The notes below the pieces were generated by a model. That model was not told the origin of the DNA and did not search any database. It was given only the letters and a program-made list of their open reading frames with translations. Source: Lysinibacillus sp. FSL K6-0232 (lineage in GTDB: Bacteria > Bacillota > Bacilli > Bacillales_A > Planococcaceae). From it: DNA of 64,000 nucleotides. Positions 1-10,015 of this stretch are shown here, piece by piece (the stretch's first letter is position 1; every line of letters begins with the position of its first letter). The position numbers and the translations under genes were made by a program. Location: contig NZ_JBBOYW010000001.1 of NCBI RefSeq assembly GCF_038008325.1, forward strand, positions 2,284,001 to 2,348,000. Direction: 5' to 3'.

Positions 1-216
1 TGTTGGTAAGTTTTTCGTTGGTACATTATGATCCATTGTTGCAAAGCTTAAATCTGGGCGACGCACTTTACGTCCGTTTATACGTAGTCCCTCAAAAGCT
101 TGCGGAGACGTTACTTCATGAATTAAATGAAGATCAATATATAACAGGTCCGGTTTGCCCTCTTCCTGATAAACAACATGTTTATCCCAAATCTTTTCAA
201 TTATATTTTTACCCAT
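1..216 (-). CDS. leuC: 3-isopropylmalate dehydratase large subunit, N-terminal part
   Basis: Only the first 72 codons are present; the gene runs off the left edge. It starts at ATG 216 behind an AGGTGA ribosome site and begins [15 protein letters not shown], followed by the family's typical [14 protein letters not shown] and [15 protein letters not shown] stretches. LeuC is the iron-sulfur aconitase-family subunit that, with LeuD, isomerises 2-isopropylmalate to 3-isopropylmalate in leucine synthesis. It follows leuB by 27 bases on the same strand, so it is the next gene of the ilv-leu operon. The iron-sulfur cysteines lie outside the window, so function of the full gene cannot be judged. Confidence 0.93.
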   Translation of the reverse strand, partial: MGKNIIEKIWDKHVVYQEEGKPDLLYIDLHLIHEVTSPQAFEGLRINGRKVRRPDLSFATMDHNVPTKNLPT

Positions 217-243
217 TGTCTTCACCTATTTCTTTAAATTTCG

Positions 244-1344
244 TTAGATATATGTTGTCATAATACTTTCTGACACAAAGCTTGTATCAATTTCATTAAT
301 TACTTTATCTGTCCATTCATTTGTGGATAACGTGCGACCACCATCACGAGCAAGGTCTGCTGTAAAGTAGCCATCATCAAATACTGCACTTACAGCACGC
401 TCGATTTCTGCTGCCTCTTCCTTTAAGCCAAATGAATATTGCAGCATCATTGCTACTGAAAGAATTGTTGCGGCAGGGTTAGCAACACCTTGCCCTGCAA
501 TTTCAGGTGCTGAACCATGCACTGGCTCATATAAACCGAAATTATCGCCACGAATTGATGCAGATGGTAGGACACCAAGTGAGCCTGTAATAACAGATGC
601 TTCATCGCTTAAAATATCACCAAACATATTTTCCGTCACGACTACATCGTAATGTGCTGGATTTGTAATAAGCTTCATTGCTACAGAGTCTACTAAGTTA
701 TGTTCTACTTGTACATCTGGATAATCTTTTTTCTTTGCTTCTACGACTTCACGCCATAAGCGACTTGTTTCAAGTACATTCGCTTTATCAACAGAGCATA
801 GCTTGCCTCCACGTAAACGTGCTAGCTCAAAGGCATTTTCAACGATACGTTCCACTTCTGCTTTTGAGTAAACCGTTGTATCAATTGCGCCATTTTCAGT
901 ACGCATACGTGGTTCCCCGAAGTATACTCCGCCTGTTAGTTCACGTACAATCATTAAATCAACGTTTTCAGCTACTTCACGTTTTAATGGCGAAGCATCT
1001 AGTAAACTCGGGAACGCCTTTACTGGACGTAGATTTGCAAATAAATCAAAGTGTTTACGAATACGCAATAATCCTTTTTCTGGGCGTAATTCAGGTGGGT
1101 TTTGATCCCATTTTGGACCGCCAACAGCTCCTAATAAAATGGCATCACTATTTTCACACATCTCAATTGTTTCATCTGGTAGTGGATTATTGTGTTGGTC
1201 GATGGCAGCACCTCCAATTGTTGCATACCCTAAATGAAATGTATGATTAAATCGTTTACCAATCACCTGTAATACACGTACAGCAGAAGCAACAACCTCT
1301 GGTCCGATTCCGTCACCGGGAAGCACTGTAATTTTTTTCTCCAT
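244..1344 (-). CDS. leuB: 3-isopropylmalate dehydrogenase
   Basis: A 366-residue protein of normal family length. It has GDGIGPE near residue 10, the ELTGGVYFGEPR substrate loop, the catalytic/metal segment TENMFGDILSDEAS and the cofactor-loop segment GSAPEIAGQG. LeuB oxidises and decarboxylates 3-isopropylmalate to 2-oxoisocaproate in the cytoplasm, the third committed step to leucine. The reading frame is open ten codons further upstream, but ATG 1344 is chosen because an AAAGGTG ribosome site lies just before it. It lies between ilvC and leuC; leuA, often found in this position in Bacillus ilv-leu operons, is absent here. Confidence 0.96.
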   Translation of the reverse strand: MEKKITVLPGDGIGPEVVASAVRVLQVIGKRFNHTFHLGYATIGGAAIDQHNNPLPDETIEMCENSDAILLGAVGGPKWDQNPPELRPEKGLLRIRKHFDLFANLRPVKAFPSLLDASPLKREVAENVDLMIVRELTGGVYFGEPRMRTENGAIDTTVYSKAEVERIVENAFELARLRGGKLCSVDKANVLETSRLWREVVEAKKKDYPDVQVEHNLVDSVAMKLITNPAHYDVVVTENMFGDILSDEASVITGSLGVLPSASIRGDNFGLYEPVHGSAPEIAGQGVANPAATILSVAMMLQYSFGLKEEAAEIERAVSAVFDDGYFTADLARDGGRTLSTNEWTDKVINEIDTSFVSESIMTTYI

Positions 1345-1388
1345 CGTCAAAACACCTTTCTTTGTATAGTGCATTCGTTATTTGAATA

Positions 1389-1425
1389 ATTACGCTCACC
1401 TACCTTTGATTGAGGTGAGCGTAAT
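1389..1425 (-). promoter_or_regulatory. intercistronic hairpin between ilvC and leuB
   Basis: ATTACGCTCACCT (1389-1401) and AGGTGAGCGTAAT (1413-1425) form a perfect 13-bp inverted repeat with an 11-base loop. No U-tract follows on the minus strand, so it is a poor intrinsic terminator. It more likely marks an mRNA processing or stabilising structure that sets different levels of ilvBNC and leuBC, as known for the Bacillus ilv-leu transcript. That role is inference. Confidence 0.6.
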
Positions 1426-1461
1426 GGTTGATTCGCTTTCTACATTGTAGAATCGAAATAA

Positions 1462-2499
<1,038 letters not shown>

Positions 2500-2563
2500 T
2501 TAATTTCCTCCTAAAGTGTGTGTTTTACGCTTTTATTAAAAGCGTATCATTTTTATATGCAAA

Positions 2564-3079
2564 CTATTTTAAAATAGAAAGCTGCGGATTTGAGATAATT
2601 TGCGTTTCACGTACAGATGCTGTTGCGCCTGTACGAGTAAGCTCCTTAATGCCATATGGACGAATGAGCTCGATAAAGGCATCAATTTTTTCAGGATGAC
2701 CTACTACTTGATACGTCACAACATTTTTAGCCGTATCAATAATTTGTGCACGGAAAGGTTCGACAATCGAATTCATTTCCAGGCGTAAATTTGGCGGTGA
2801 AATAACCTTAACAAGTGCCAGCTCTCGTAGAACAATCGCTTTGTCAGTAATGTCATTAACTTTTAATACATCAATTTGTTTCGATAATTGCTTCACTAGC
2901 TGCTCAATTTTGCGCTCATCTTCTACATGAACTACAAAGGTCATTTTGGAGGAGTTTTGTTGCTCCGTATGACCAACTGTAATGGATTCAATATTGAATT
3001 GACGCTTCATCAATAAGCCTGTTAATCGGTTTAATACACCACTTTGGTTAATCACAGTTACAGTAATTACTCGTTTCAA
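2564..3079 (-). CDS. ilvN: acetolactate synthase small (regulatory) subunit
   Basis: A 171-residue protein with an N-terminal ACT domain (residues about 4-78, opening [20 protein letters not shown]) and the C-terminal ALS small-subunit domain, full family length. It binds the end product valine and activates and feedback-regulates the IlvB catalytic subunit. Its ATG overlaps the ilvB stop (3076-3079), which indicates translational coupling and equimolar production. The same family is also named ilvH in some genomes. Confidence 0.95.
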   Translation of the reverse strand: MKRVITVTVINQSGVLNRLTGLLMKRQFNIESITVGHTEQQNSSKMTFVVHVEDERKIEQLVKQLSKQIDVLKVNDITDKAIVLRELALVKVISPPNLRLEMNSIVEPFRAQIIDTAKNVVTYQVVGHPEKIDAFIELIRPYGIKELTRTGATASVRETQIISNPQLSILK

Positions 3080-4842
3080 TTCTTTTTCACCCCAATCATT
3101 TCATGCAAGCCTTTGCCTGGCGCTACCATCGGGTAAACACATTCAAGCTGCTTCACGCGGCAATCAATTAATACTGGCTCATCAGAAAGTAGTGCCTCAC
3201 GGAAAATCGCTTCCGCTTCATCGATTGTGTTAATACGATAGCCTTTAATATCGTAGGCATCTGCTAATTTAACAAAATCTGGCTGAATCGGCATTAATGA
3301 TGATGAATAGCGCTCTTCATAGAATGTTTCTTGCCATTGACGCACCATACCAAGACAGCTATTATTCAAAATTACAATTTTTACTGGTAAGTTAAATTCC
3401 TGTAGCAATGAGAGTTCCTGTGCTGTCATTTGGAATCCTGCATCCCCTACAATCGAAACTACCTTTTTGTCTGGCTTCGCAAATTGGGCGCCAATTGCGG
3501 CAGGGAAACCGAAGCCCATCGTACCAAGTCCACCAGACGTTACCCATCCATGAGGATTATTCAGGTGATAGTATTGTGCTGCCCACATTTGATGCTGACC
3601 AACATCTGTTGTGACAATCGCTTCACCCTCTGTAATTTTGTGTATAAGCTGCAATGCCTCTTGCGGTAAAATTTCTTGATCGTTCTCATCCTTGACATAC
3701 CATAATGGATACTCACGAGCATGCTGCTGTAAATAAGCTAACCATTCGTCTGTCTCAGGTCCTTCAAAATCCTTTTTCAGCAATGCTTTTAATGCTTCTT
3801 TCGCATCTGCCACAATTGGAATATCCGTTGGTACGTTTTTACCAATTTCGGCTGGATCAATATCGATATGAATAATCGTTGCATTCGGTGCAAAAGTTGC
3901 TAAATTACCTGTTAAACGGTCATCAAAGCGAGCACCGATATTTAATAGTAAATCGGCTTTTGTAATCGCCGTATTAGCAGTAACAGTTCCGTGCATACCA
4001 GCCATACCAAGGAATAGCTCATGCTCACCATGAATGGACCCTAATCCTAATAATGTATTGGTTACTGGAATGCGATATTTTTCTGCAAAGGCTGTTAGCT
4101 CTTCACGTGCATCAGCAAAAAGAACGCCCGCACCAGCTAAAATCACTGGATTTTTTGCTAAAGAAATTGCTTGAATAGCTTTCTGAATTTGCAAATAATT
4201 CGGCTTATACGTTGGTTGATAGCCCGGTAAATAAATTTCATCAGGTGCTTTTGGTGGGTTTTCTACATCAAATAGCATTTGTGAAACGTTTTTTGGAAAA
4301 TCTACAACAACTGGTCCTTTTCTGCCTGTGTTAGCAATATGGAAAGCTTCCTTCACGATACGCGGAATATCATTGATATCCTGCACTTGGTAATTATGCT
4401 TTGTGATTGGTGTTGTAATGCCCATAATATCTGCTTCCTGGAAAGCATCTGTGCCAATAACGGCTGTAGAAACTTGACCTGTAAAGACAACCAATGGGAT
4501 GGAATCAATCATGGCATCTGCAATACCTGTCACAAGATTTGTTGCACCTGGTCCACTTGTGGCGATAACAACACCTGGTTGACCAGATACACGCGCATAT
4601 CCCTCCGCTGCATGGATAGCACCCTGTTCATGTCTTGTTAAAATATGACGGATTGGGTTTTTATACATCGCATCATAAATTTGTAGTACGGCTCCTCCTG
4701 GATAGCCGAAAATGATTTCAACACCTTGATCGTGCAATGCTTGTACTAATACATCTGCACCATCCTTCGCTTGATAAGTTGGTTTATCAGTGGTTGTTGC
4801 TGCGAATTGCTCTTTTTCATTGATTGAAACATTTGCACTCAT
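3076..4842 (-). CDS. ilvB: acetolactate synthase large (catalytic) subunit
   Basis: A 588-residue thiamine-diphosphate enzyme. It shows the catalytic glutamate segment [15 protein letters not shown], the central FAD-domain stretch and the TPP/magnesium motif beginning [12 protein letters not shown] and ending about 25 residues later at LNNS. It condenses two pyruvates to acetolactate, or pyruvate with 2-oxobutyrate. ATG 4842 lies 9 bases after AAAGGAGG and is preferred; a TTG three bases upstream at 4845 would be the longer alternative. It is the first gene behind the T-box leader, so its transcription should respond to charging of a branched-chain tRNA. Confidence 0.96.
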   Translation of the reverse strand: MSANVSINEKEQFAATTTDKPTYQAKDGADVLVQALHDQGVEIIFGYPGGAVLQIYDAMYKNPIRHILTRHEQGAIHAAEGYARVSGQPGVVIATSGPGATNLVTGIADAMIDSIPLVVFTGQVSTAVIGTDAFQEADIMGITTPITKHNYQVQDINDIPRIVKEAFHIANTGRKGPVVVDFPKNVSQMLFDVENPPKAPDEIYLPGYQPTYKPNYLQIQKAIQAISLAKNPVILAGAGVLFADAREELTAFAEKYRIPVTNTLLGLGSIHGEHELFLGMAGMHGTVTANTAITKADLLLNIGARFDDRLTGNLATFAPNATIIHIDIDPAEIGKNVPTDIPIVADAKEALKALLKKDFEGPETDEWLAYLQQHAREYPLWYVKDENDQEILPQEALQLIHKITEGEAIVTTDVGQHQMWAAQYYHLNNPHGWVTSGGLGTMGFGFPAAIGAQFAKPDKKVVSIVGDAGFQMTAQELSLLQEFNLPVKIVILNNSCLGMVRQWQETFYEERYSSSLMPIQPDFVKLADAYDIKGYRINTIDEAEAIFREALLSDEPVLIDCRVKQLECVYPMVAPGKGLHEMIGVKKN

Positions 4843-4908
4843 CAAATTATGCCTCCTTTATATTTTTCCATCCTATTTTTATGGGAGGGTTGGCGTATTT
4901 CCATATTG

Positions 4909-5257
4909 AAAATAATAAAAAGCCTTTTTCTCCACACGCAAAGAATTACCTTACGTAGGGATGAAAAAGACTTTCCATGGTACCACCCTTTTTTATAGCA
5001 AATAATTGCTACCTCGTGAATAAATGACTGCATTTATGCACCAATGCGAAGCTCTCACATCCAATACGGTGTCATAAAACATTTATTCATTAATAACGAG
5101 CACTTTCGAATATGCCCGAAGCTATCTAATGGTGTAAACACGTTTAATAGCTCACTCCGAGGGGATGTCGGAACTAGTTGTATCGCCGGCTTCCAGCACA
5201 ACCGGCTCTCTGGTAGATACAAGGCTCTAGAACCTTTAACCTCATCAACGCTTTAAA
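4909..5257 (-). promoter_or_regulatory. T-box riboswitch leader of ilvB (terminator included)
   Basis: Read on the minus strand, the leader opens with AAAGCGTTGATGAGG (5255-5241), the conserved 5' base of Stem I. The AGAGAG element of Stem I follows, and the T-box AAGGGTGGTACC lies at 4990-4979. A terminator stem (4972-4959 pairing with 4933-4921) with a following T-rich tract completes it. The best specifier candidate is ATC (isoleucine) at 5166-5164 within CGACATCCCC; this is an inference because the internal loop was placed by eye. The leader lies 11 bases after the ilvD stop, so it acts as a switch inside the operon. A 63-codon open frame here is a chance frame in the leader. Confidence 0.9.
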
Positions 5258-5268
5258 ATATGAAATTG

Positions 5269-6939
5269 TTAAATCTTCATTACGCCACCTGTTGAAGCGT
5301 TTGTTACTAATTTAGAATATCTTGCAAGCCACCCACGTTTAATCTTTGGTTCAAAGACAGGTAATTTTGCACGACGTTCAGCTAAAACTTCCTCTGAAAC
5401 TTCTAAATGAATTGTACGATTTGGTAAATCAATAGAGATAATATCGCCATTTTCAACTAAAGCGATTGGACCGCCTTCAGCAGCTTCTGGTGAAATATGT
5501 CCGATTGAAATACCGCGGGATGCACCTGAGAAGCGACCATCTGTAATTAACGCAACTTTTGTACCAAGGCCGCGACCTTGAATCGCAGATGTTGGTGCAA
5601 GCATTTCAGGCATCCCTGGGCCACCTTTAGGTCCTTCATAGCGAATGACGACAACATGACCCTCTTTCACTGTTCCATTATCAATATTTTCTTGAGCTTC
5701 CTCCTGTGAATCGAAGACGATTGCCTCTCCTGTAAACACCTTAATGGAAGGGTCAACTGCGCCCACTTTAATCACAGAGCCTTCAGGTGCAATATTACCG
5801 AATAATATCGATAGGCCACCTACAGCACTATATGGATTATCTTTTGTTCGAATCACTTGATTGTTTGTAATATGATGGTCTTTGACAAGTTCGCCCATCG
5901 TTACACCCGCCACTGTTGGACGGTCTGGATGAATCGCTCCTGGAATGGATACTAATTCATTAATAATGGCACTTACGCCACCAGCTTTATTAATATCATC
6001 CATTGAGATATCAGAAGCAGGCATGATTTTTGCTAAATATGGTACACGTTCTGCTACTTTATTAATATCTTCAATGTTGTAATCTATTTCAGCTTCATTT
6101 GCAATGGCTAATGTATGAAGAACGGTATTTGTGGAACCGCCCATTGCCATATCAAGTGCAAAGGCATCATCTATTGCCTCTTTTGTAATAATGTCACGAG
6201 GTTTCACATCCTCTTTGACCATGCGAATTAATTGCTTCGCTGCTTCCTTAATCAGCTTATGGCGCTCCTCAGAAGTGGCTACGATTGTACCATTTCCAGG
6301 CAAAGCGACACCAAGTATTTCCATTAAGCAGTTCATAGAATTTGCTGTAAACATACCTGAACACGAACCACATGTTGGACAGGCATTGTTTTCAATATCT
6401 AATAGCTCCTCAGCTGACATTTTGCCAGATTTATGAGCTCCTACGCCTTCAAAAACAGATGTTAATGAAAGCTGTTTGCCTGAAGCAGATGTACCAGCCT
6501 CCATTGGACCACCCGAAACAAAAATGGATGGTACGTTAGTACGAACTGCTGCCATTAGCATACCTGGCGTAATTTTGTCACAGTTTGGAATATAAAATAC
6601 ACCATCAAACCAGTGTGCATTGATAACTGTTTCTGCTGAATCAGCGATAATTTCACGGCTTGGTAATGAATAACGCATACCAATATGCCCCATTGCAATA
6701 CCATCATCAACACCGATTGTATTAAATTCGAATGGAATACCACCCGCCTCAATAATGGCTTCTTTGACAACATCAGCGAACGTACGTAAATGAACGTGAC
6801 CTGGTATTATGTCGATATAAGAGTTGCAAATACCAATAAATGGCTTGCCTAAATCTTTTGCTTTTACTTTGCCTGTTGCATATAAAAGACTTCGATGCGG
6901 CGCTCGATCTACGCCTACTTTAATCATGTCACTTCTCAT
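5269..6939 (-). CDS. ilvD: dihydroxy-acid dehydratase
   Basis: A 556-residue protein of standard IlvD/Edd family length. It carries the iron-sulfur cysteine motifs [10 protein letters not shown] and [11 protein letters not shown], and the C-terminal [14 protein letters not shown] segment. It dehydrates the dihydroxy acids made by IlvC to the 2-oxo acids preceding valine, isoleucine and leucine. ATG 6939 has a GAGGGGCG ribosome site. It is the first gene of the cluster, driven by the promoter at 7067-7102. Because the T-box lies downstream of it, ilvD should be expressed without tRNA control while ilvBNC-leuBC are gated. Confidence 0.96.
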   Translation of the reverse strand: MRSDMIKVGVDRAPHRSLLYATGKVKAKDLGKPFIGICNSYIDIIPGHVHLRTFADVVKEAIIEAGGIPFEFNTIGVDDGIAMGHIGMRYSLPSREIIADSAETVINAHWFDGVFYIPNCDKITPGMLMAAVRTNVPSIFVSGGPMEAGTSASGKQLSLTSVFEGVGAHKSGKMSAEELLDIENNACPTCGSCSGMFTANSMNCLMEILGVALPGNGTIVATSEERHKLIKEAAKQLIRMVKEDVKPRDIITKEAIDDAFALDMAMGGSTNTVLHTLAIANEAEIDYNIEDINKVAERVPYLAKIMPASDISMDDINKAGGVSAIINELVSIPGAIHPDRPTVAGVTMGELVKDHHITNNQVIRTKDNPYSAVGGLSILFGNIAPEGSVIKVGAVDPSIKVFTGEAIVFDSQEEAQENIDNGTVKEGHVVVIRYEGPKGGPGMPEMLAPTSAIQGRGLGTKVALITDGRFSGASRGISIGHISPEAAEGGPIALVENGDIISIDLPNRTIHLEVSEEVLAERRAKLPVFEPKIKRGWLARYSKLVTNASTGGVMKI

Positions 6940-7066
6940 TTTAAACGCCCCTCATTTATTGCTCTGTTTGTTGCTATATACAAAATGTTCTGTCTATTCA
7001 AATCAAATTTTGTTTATAGAATCATAGCTTTTTCGTTTCATTACTGTTGTAACGAACGTGTTAAAT

Positions 7067-7102
7067 TGTTGTTATCATAGTACGAAAAAAGCTTCTCGTC
7101 AA
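7067..7102 (-). promoter_or_regulatory. sigma-A promoter of the ilvD-ilvB-leu operon
   Basis: On the minus strand TTGACG (7102-7097) and TATGAT (7079-7074) are separated by exactly 17 bases, close to consensus. The predicted start near 7067 gives a leader of about 128 bases to the ilvD ATG. A 32-bp palindrome and a cre site lie directly upstream, as expected for a regulated promoter. Confidence 0.7.
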
Positions 7103-7106
7103 CAGT

Positions 7107-7138
7107 ATTTTTTGAATTGTTTAAACAATTCAAAAAAT
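7107..7138. promoter_or_regulatory. 32-bp perfect AT-rich palindrome next to the ilv promoter
   Basis: Bases 7107-7122 (ATTTTTTGAATTGTTT) are the exact reverse complement of 7123-7138. The dyad sits immediately upstream of the -35 box, centred near -56. Both ends of the stem finish in A-runs rather than U-runs on either strand, so it does not look like a terminator. It is more likely an operator for a dimeric regulator. It does not match the CodY or CcpA consensus well. Confidence 0.6.
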
Positions 7139-7148
7139 CAGCTAAATT

Positions 7149-7162
7149 TGAAATCGTTTTCA
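7149..7162. promoter_or_regulatory. cre site (CcpA) upstream of ilvD
   Basis: TGAAATCGTTTTCA fits the catabolite responsive element consensus TGWNANCGNTNWCA at every fixed position, on both strands. Its centre is about 88 bases upstream of the predicted start of transcription. In Bacillus subtilis CcpA activates ilv-leu from an upstream cre, so activation by carbon excess is the likely meaning here; this is inference from position. Confidence 0.65.
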
Positions 7163-7244
7163 TGCTGATTAAATATCATTTTTATCTCGTTTTGATAAAA
7201 ATTTTAATAGTTCATGTAATTTTTATTTTTTTATCATTTATACG

Positions 7245-8567
7245 CTACAATAAAAATAATTTTTTTAGATAACCTGTTAAAAATACTTGGTCAGGGTCAT
7301 ATTGTTGACGGATAGTTAAAAATCTTTCAATCTCTGGATATAGTGTATGGACTGCTTGAGCTGTTACATAATGTTGCTTGCCCCAATGAGGACGGCCATC
7401 ATATTTTTGCATCAATGTATGCACCCATTTAAAGTACGGCTGTTCTGCCATGCCTTTATACATATGAAAAGCGATAAAGGCTGATTCTCGCCCTTGGGTT
7501 GGACTTAAAAAACCTGCTTCCCCTGCCGTTGTTCGACATTCTAATGGAAAATGCACATGGAAAATACCCTTTTGCAAGGTTGCATGAATTTCCTCCATAC
7601 ATGCTTCAAACTGTGTTAACGGAATGGCATATTCACTTTCCTGAAATTTAACACTACGAGGTGATGGATAAATTTCATAGCTAATGCCGACTTTCTCACC
7701 CTTCACAACACTGCTCGCTGCAACTTTGCTCATCATACCGCTTAAAGCAGGCCGCCATTTACAAAGCTCTGACATGGCAAAAAAAGCACCGTTTTCTACA
7801 ACTTGCAGCTTAAGCATTTCTATTCGCTTGTTCCATTCACTCTGATAAACAGGCGCTACAGCATTCATACGCTTTATCTGAATGGTTTCACTCCCCGGAA
7901 AATAAAACCACTCCACATGACGGTGCTGGCGAATATCCTCCGCAAAAAGTGCCAGCCCATTTGTAAGTGTATCGCTCGTCCCTATATAGTGTAAGCCGTA
8001 GATTGGCATGACCTTTATCGTCACTTTGACCAGCACACCTAGCATACCAAGTGATACATGGAGCGCTTCTGATAAATCGTCCATGCCTCGACGATGCTCC
8101 TGATATACACCTGTGCCATCTACAAAGCCCCATGCCATAACTGTCGAGGACAGGGAACCGAGTGTAACCCCTGTACCATGTGTGCCTGTTGATACAGCAC
8201 CAGCAATTGTTTGCTCCTGAATATCACCCATATTGATTAAAGCAAAGCCATATTTTGCTAACAGTGGACCAATTTCATATAAATACGTGCCAGCCCATAA
8301 TGTTGCCTCCTGCTGCTCCTCATTCATCGCGATTAATCCCCGCATATTATGTAAAGAAATAGCGATATGCTCTGGCATAGCAACAGCACTAAAGGAGTGA
8401 GCTGCACCTGTTACACGAATATTTTTTCCCGCTTCACGCGCTTGCTTGACAATTGTTGAAACTTCCTCAATGGATCGTGGTGTATGCATTTCACCTGGAT
8501 ATGACACCACATTGCCAGCCCAGTTTGTCCATTTTGCACCATGCTGCCATGTTGCTATAGAAAACAT
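7245..8567 (-). CDS. FAD-linked oxidase, D-arabinono-1,4-lactone oxidase / alditol oxidase family
   Basis: A 440-residue VAO-family flavoprotein. The FAD-binding domain covers about residues 15-185, with GAAHSFS (His57, the place where relatives attach FAD covalently) and AGAVSTGTHGTG. The C-terminal ALO domain ends with the family signature HWGKQH near residue 395. Relatives oxidise sugar lactones or alditols with oxygen and release hydrogen peroxide; the substrate cannot be read from sequence. No signal peptide is seen, so it is cytoplasmic. Its start lies 13 bases inside the upstream PLP-enzyme gene, so the two are translationally coupled and probably act in one pathway. Confidence 0.85.
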   Translation of the reverse strand: MFSIATWQHGAKWTNWAGNVVSYPGEMHTPRSIEEVSTIVKQAREAGKNIRVTGAAHSFSAVAMPEHIAISLHNMRGLIAMNEEQQEATLWAGTYLYEIGPLLAKYGFALINMGDIQEQTIAGAVSTGTHGTGVTLGSLSSTVMAWGFVDGTGVYQEHRRGMDDLSEALHVSLGMLGVLVKVTIKVMPIYGLHYIGTSDTLTNGLALFAEDIRQHRHVEWFYFPGSETIQIKRMNAVAPVYQSEWNKRIEMLKLQVVENGAFFAMSELCKWRPALSGMMSKVAASSVVKGEKVGISYEIYPSPRSVKFQESEYAIPLTQFEACMEEIHATLQKGIFHVHFPLECRTTAGEAGFLSPTQGRESAFIAFHMYKGMAEQPYFKWVHTLMQKYDGRPHWGKQHYVTAQAVHTLYPEIERFLTIRQQYDPDQVFLTGYLKKLFLL

Positions 8568-9730
8568 TGTCCATCCCCCCTATATGTTGTATATGGTCCC
8601 ATATATTCATCCCCACGAATACTATGCAATACTTGAAAGCGCTCACAAAGTTCACCAGCCTTGGCATGTCGAAAATAGATCGTATCGCCCATCTGTATGT
8701 TGCTGCCCTTTACTTTAATGGGTGTTTGCACCTCCCCTGCCCCTTCTAAGCTAAGATATGCAAATGTAGCAGATTCATAGAATACAGGTAAACGGTCGAT
8801 ACCCATTGCGCCAGAAGCAATATAACCACCACCATGACAAACAACTATATCTTTTTCAGGCTTTCTTGTGACACGTAATGCAAACCCAGCTGCTTTGGCT
8901 AGCTGCAAATGTGTAAATTGGTCAAACAATGCAGGTGCATAAAAGGCGGAGCCTACTGTTATTTCGGTCACCTCTTTTTGTTGAGCTGTATAGCGCATAC
9001 TCCCCGACCCTCCTCCATTCACAAAGCGAAGATTCGGAAAATAAGCCTTAATATGGGCAACGGCTAAGCGACGAAATTGGGTCACTTGCTTTTTAGCCTG
9101 TTTTTGCATCGTTTCAATCAATCTACCTTTTAAAGCATTTGCAGGGCGGTTGCCGACACCTGCAATTTGAGCCTCATAGCCCATCGCGCCAGTAACCTCA
9201 ATGATAGGATGCTGTTGAATAAATTGTAAAAACGGCGTTAATAGCTCAAGAGAATACAATGATGAACGTTTCGTCCCAAAATACAATAGTTTAAAATCAT
9301 TGGAAACATTTATATCAATACAAACCTGCACACGTACGCCAAGTTCCTCCCCTAGCTTTGCTAATAGTTGGATATGCTCTGGTCGATCCACCATAAAGGT
9401 AACGCTTTTTCCATCCTTAACAAAATGCAATAATCGACGAATCGCAGACTCTTCCATCACAGGATAACCAAGCAATAAATGATCAAAATGCTGTTCTAAT
9501 AGATAAATCGTTTCTGCTGCTGTAAATGTCATCAAGCCTACAGCATTCGCAAGATTCTTTTGGATATAGCGCAGTACCTCCACAGAGCGAATGGATTTTG
9601 TTGCGATTCGAATTTGTTTTTCACCACAAGCATTGTGTACCGTTTGAATATTTTTATCTAGCGCATCTAAATCCAGCCAAGCAAATGGCCGTTCCAAATG
9701 ATAAAACGCTTGCTCCATCCTTGTTGTCAT
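8555..9730 (-). CDS. PLP- and zinc-dependent amino acid deaminase/aldolase (D-threonine aldolase / D-serine dehydratase-like fold)
   Basis: A 391-residue protein with an alanine-racemase-type barrel at the N-terminus; Lys45 in RIATKSIRS is the expected Schiff-base lysine. Its C-terminal beta domain carries a conserved HxxxGELC zinc-type motif (HAKAGELCERF, around residue 355) typical of D-threonine aldolase and D-serine dehydratase relatives. Such enzymes deaminate or cleave D-hydroxy amino acids; the actual substrate is unknown. ATG 9730 follows a GGGAGGCG site. Its 3' end overlaps the FAD oxidase gene by 13 bases, which argues for joint function. Confidence 0.82.
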   Translation of the reverse strand: MTTRMEQAFYHLERPFAWLDLDALDKNIQTVHNACGEKQIRIATKSIRSVEVLRYIQKNLANAVGLMTFTAAETIYLLEQHFDHLLLGYPVMEESAIRRLLHFVKDGKSVTFMVDRPEHIQLLAKLGEELGVRVQVCIDINVSNDFKLLYFGTKRSSLYSLELLTPFLQFIQQHPIIEVTGAMGYEAQIAGVGNRPANALKGRLIETMQKQAKKQVTQFRRLAVAHIKAYFPNLRFVNGGGSGSMRYTAQQKEVTEITVGSAFYAPALFDQFTHLQLAKAAGFALRVTRKPEKDIVVCHGGGYIASGAMGIDRLPVFYESATFAYLSLEGAGEVQTPIKVKGSNIQMGDTIYFRHAKAGELCERFQVLHSIRGDEYMGPYTTYRGDGQCFL

Positions 9731-9759
9731 ACAATCGCCTCCCTTGTATTTGACATTTT

Positions 9760-9812
9760 ATAAAATAAAAACAACCGTGAGCATTGGCTAAACAAAGCTT
9801 TCACGGTTGTTT
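9760..9812 (-). terminator. intrinsic terminator of the 35-residue peptide gene
   Basis: ACAACCGTGA (9771-9780) and TCACGGTTGT (9801-9810) form a perfect 10-bp stem. Read on the minus strand it is followed by TTTTTATTTTAT. It lies 45 bases after the stop of the small minus-strand gene at 9856. Confidence 0.75.
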
Positions 9813-9855
9813 TAAAATTGGATAAACATTTTATTCACCTTTCTATAGTAGTTGG

Positions 9856-9963
9856 TTACGATGCGTATAAAAACTCAGCTGCAAGATTAAGCATTACTAG
9901 TAAATGTAAACCCGCAATCAAAAAACCTTGTCGATTTAAACGTTTCATTACAGCCATATCCAT
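9856..9963 (-). CDS. 35-residue single-pass membrane peptide, unknown function
   Basis: ATG 9963 follows AAGGAGAG by 8 bases and opens a 35-codon frame, MDMAVMKRLNRQGFLIAGLH and so on, ending AAEFLYAS. A basic N-terminus (KRLNRQ) precedes a hydrophobic helix at about residues 13-30, giving a predicted one-pass membrane peptide. The gene has its own consensus promoter with a dyad in the spacer and its own terminator, which makes it a genuine transcription unit despite its size. I do not recognise the family. A toxin of a toxin-antitoxin pair or a small membrane regulator are both possible, without direct support. Confidence 0.65.
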   Translation of the reverse strand: MDMAVMKRLNRQGFLIAGLHLLVMLNLAAEFLYAS

Positions 9964-9986
9964 ATGAATCACTCTCCTTTTTTATT

Positions 9987-10015
9987 ATTATAGTGACTTG
10001 TCACAAAAATTTCAA
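9987..10015 (-). promoter_or_regulatory. consensus sigma-A promoter with operator-like dyad for the 35-residue peptide
   Basis: On the minus strand TTGAAA (10015-10010), a 17-base spacer and TATAAT (9992-9987) match the consensus closely. The spacer ends with the perfect dyad GTGAC-AA-GTCAC (9993-10004), touching the -10 box, where a bound repressor would block polymerase. A second inverted repeat, AAATTTCAAA / TTTGAAATTT (10007-10016 and 10022-10031), covers the -35 region. Confidence 0.7.

Noticed and set aside
3-263. 86-codon plus-strand frame at the left edge
   Set aside because: It is the antisense shadow of leuC, which gives a clear family match on the minus strand.
4842-5033. 63-codon minus-strand open frame in front of ilvB
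   Set aside because: It runs through the T-box motif and terminator of the ilvB leader; a riboswitch explains the conservation and there is no ribosome site.
6975-7001. Second ilvD promoter (TTGAAT / TATATA, 15-base spacer)
   Set aside because: The spacer is too short and the TTGACG-17-TATGAT promoter further upstream is far better.
7107-7138. 32-bp palindrome as an intrinsic terminator of the FAD oxidase gene
   Set aside because: The 3' arm ends in A on both strands and no U-tract follows, so termination is unlikely.
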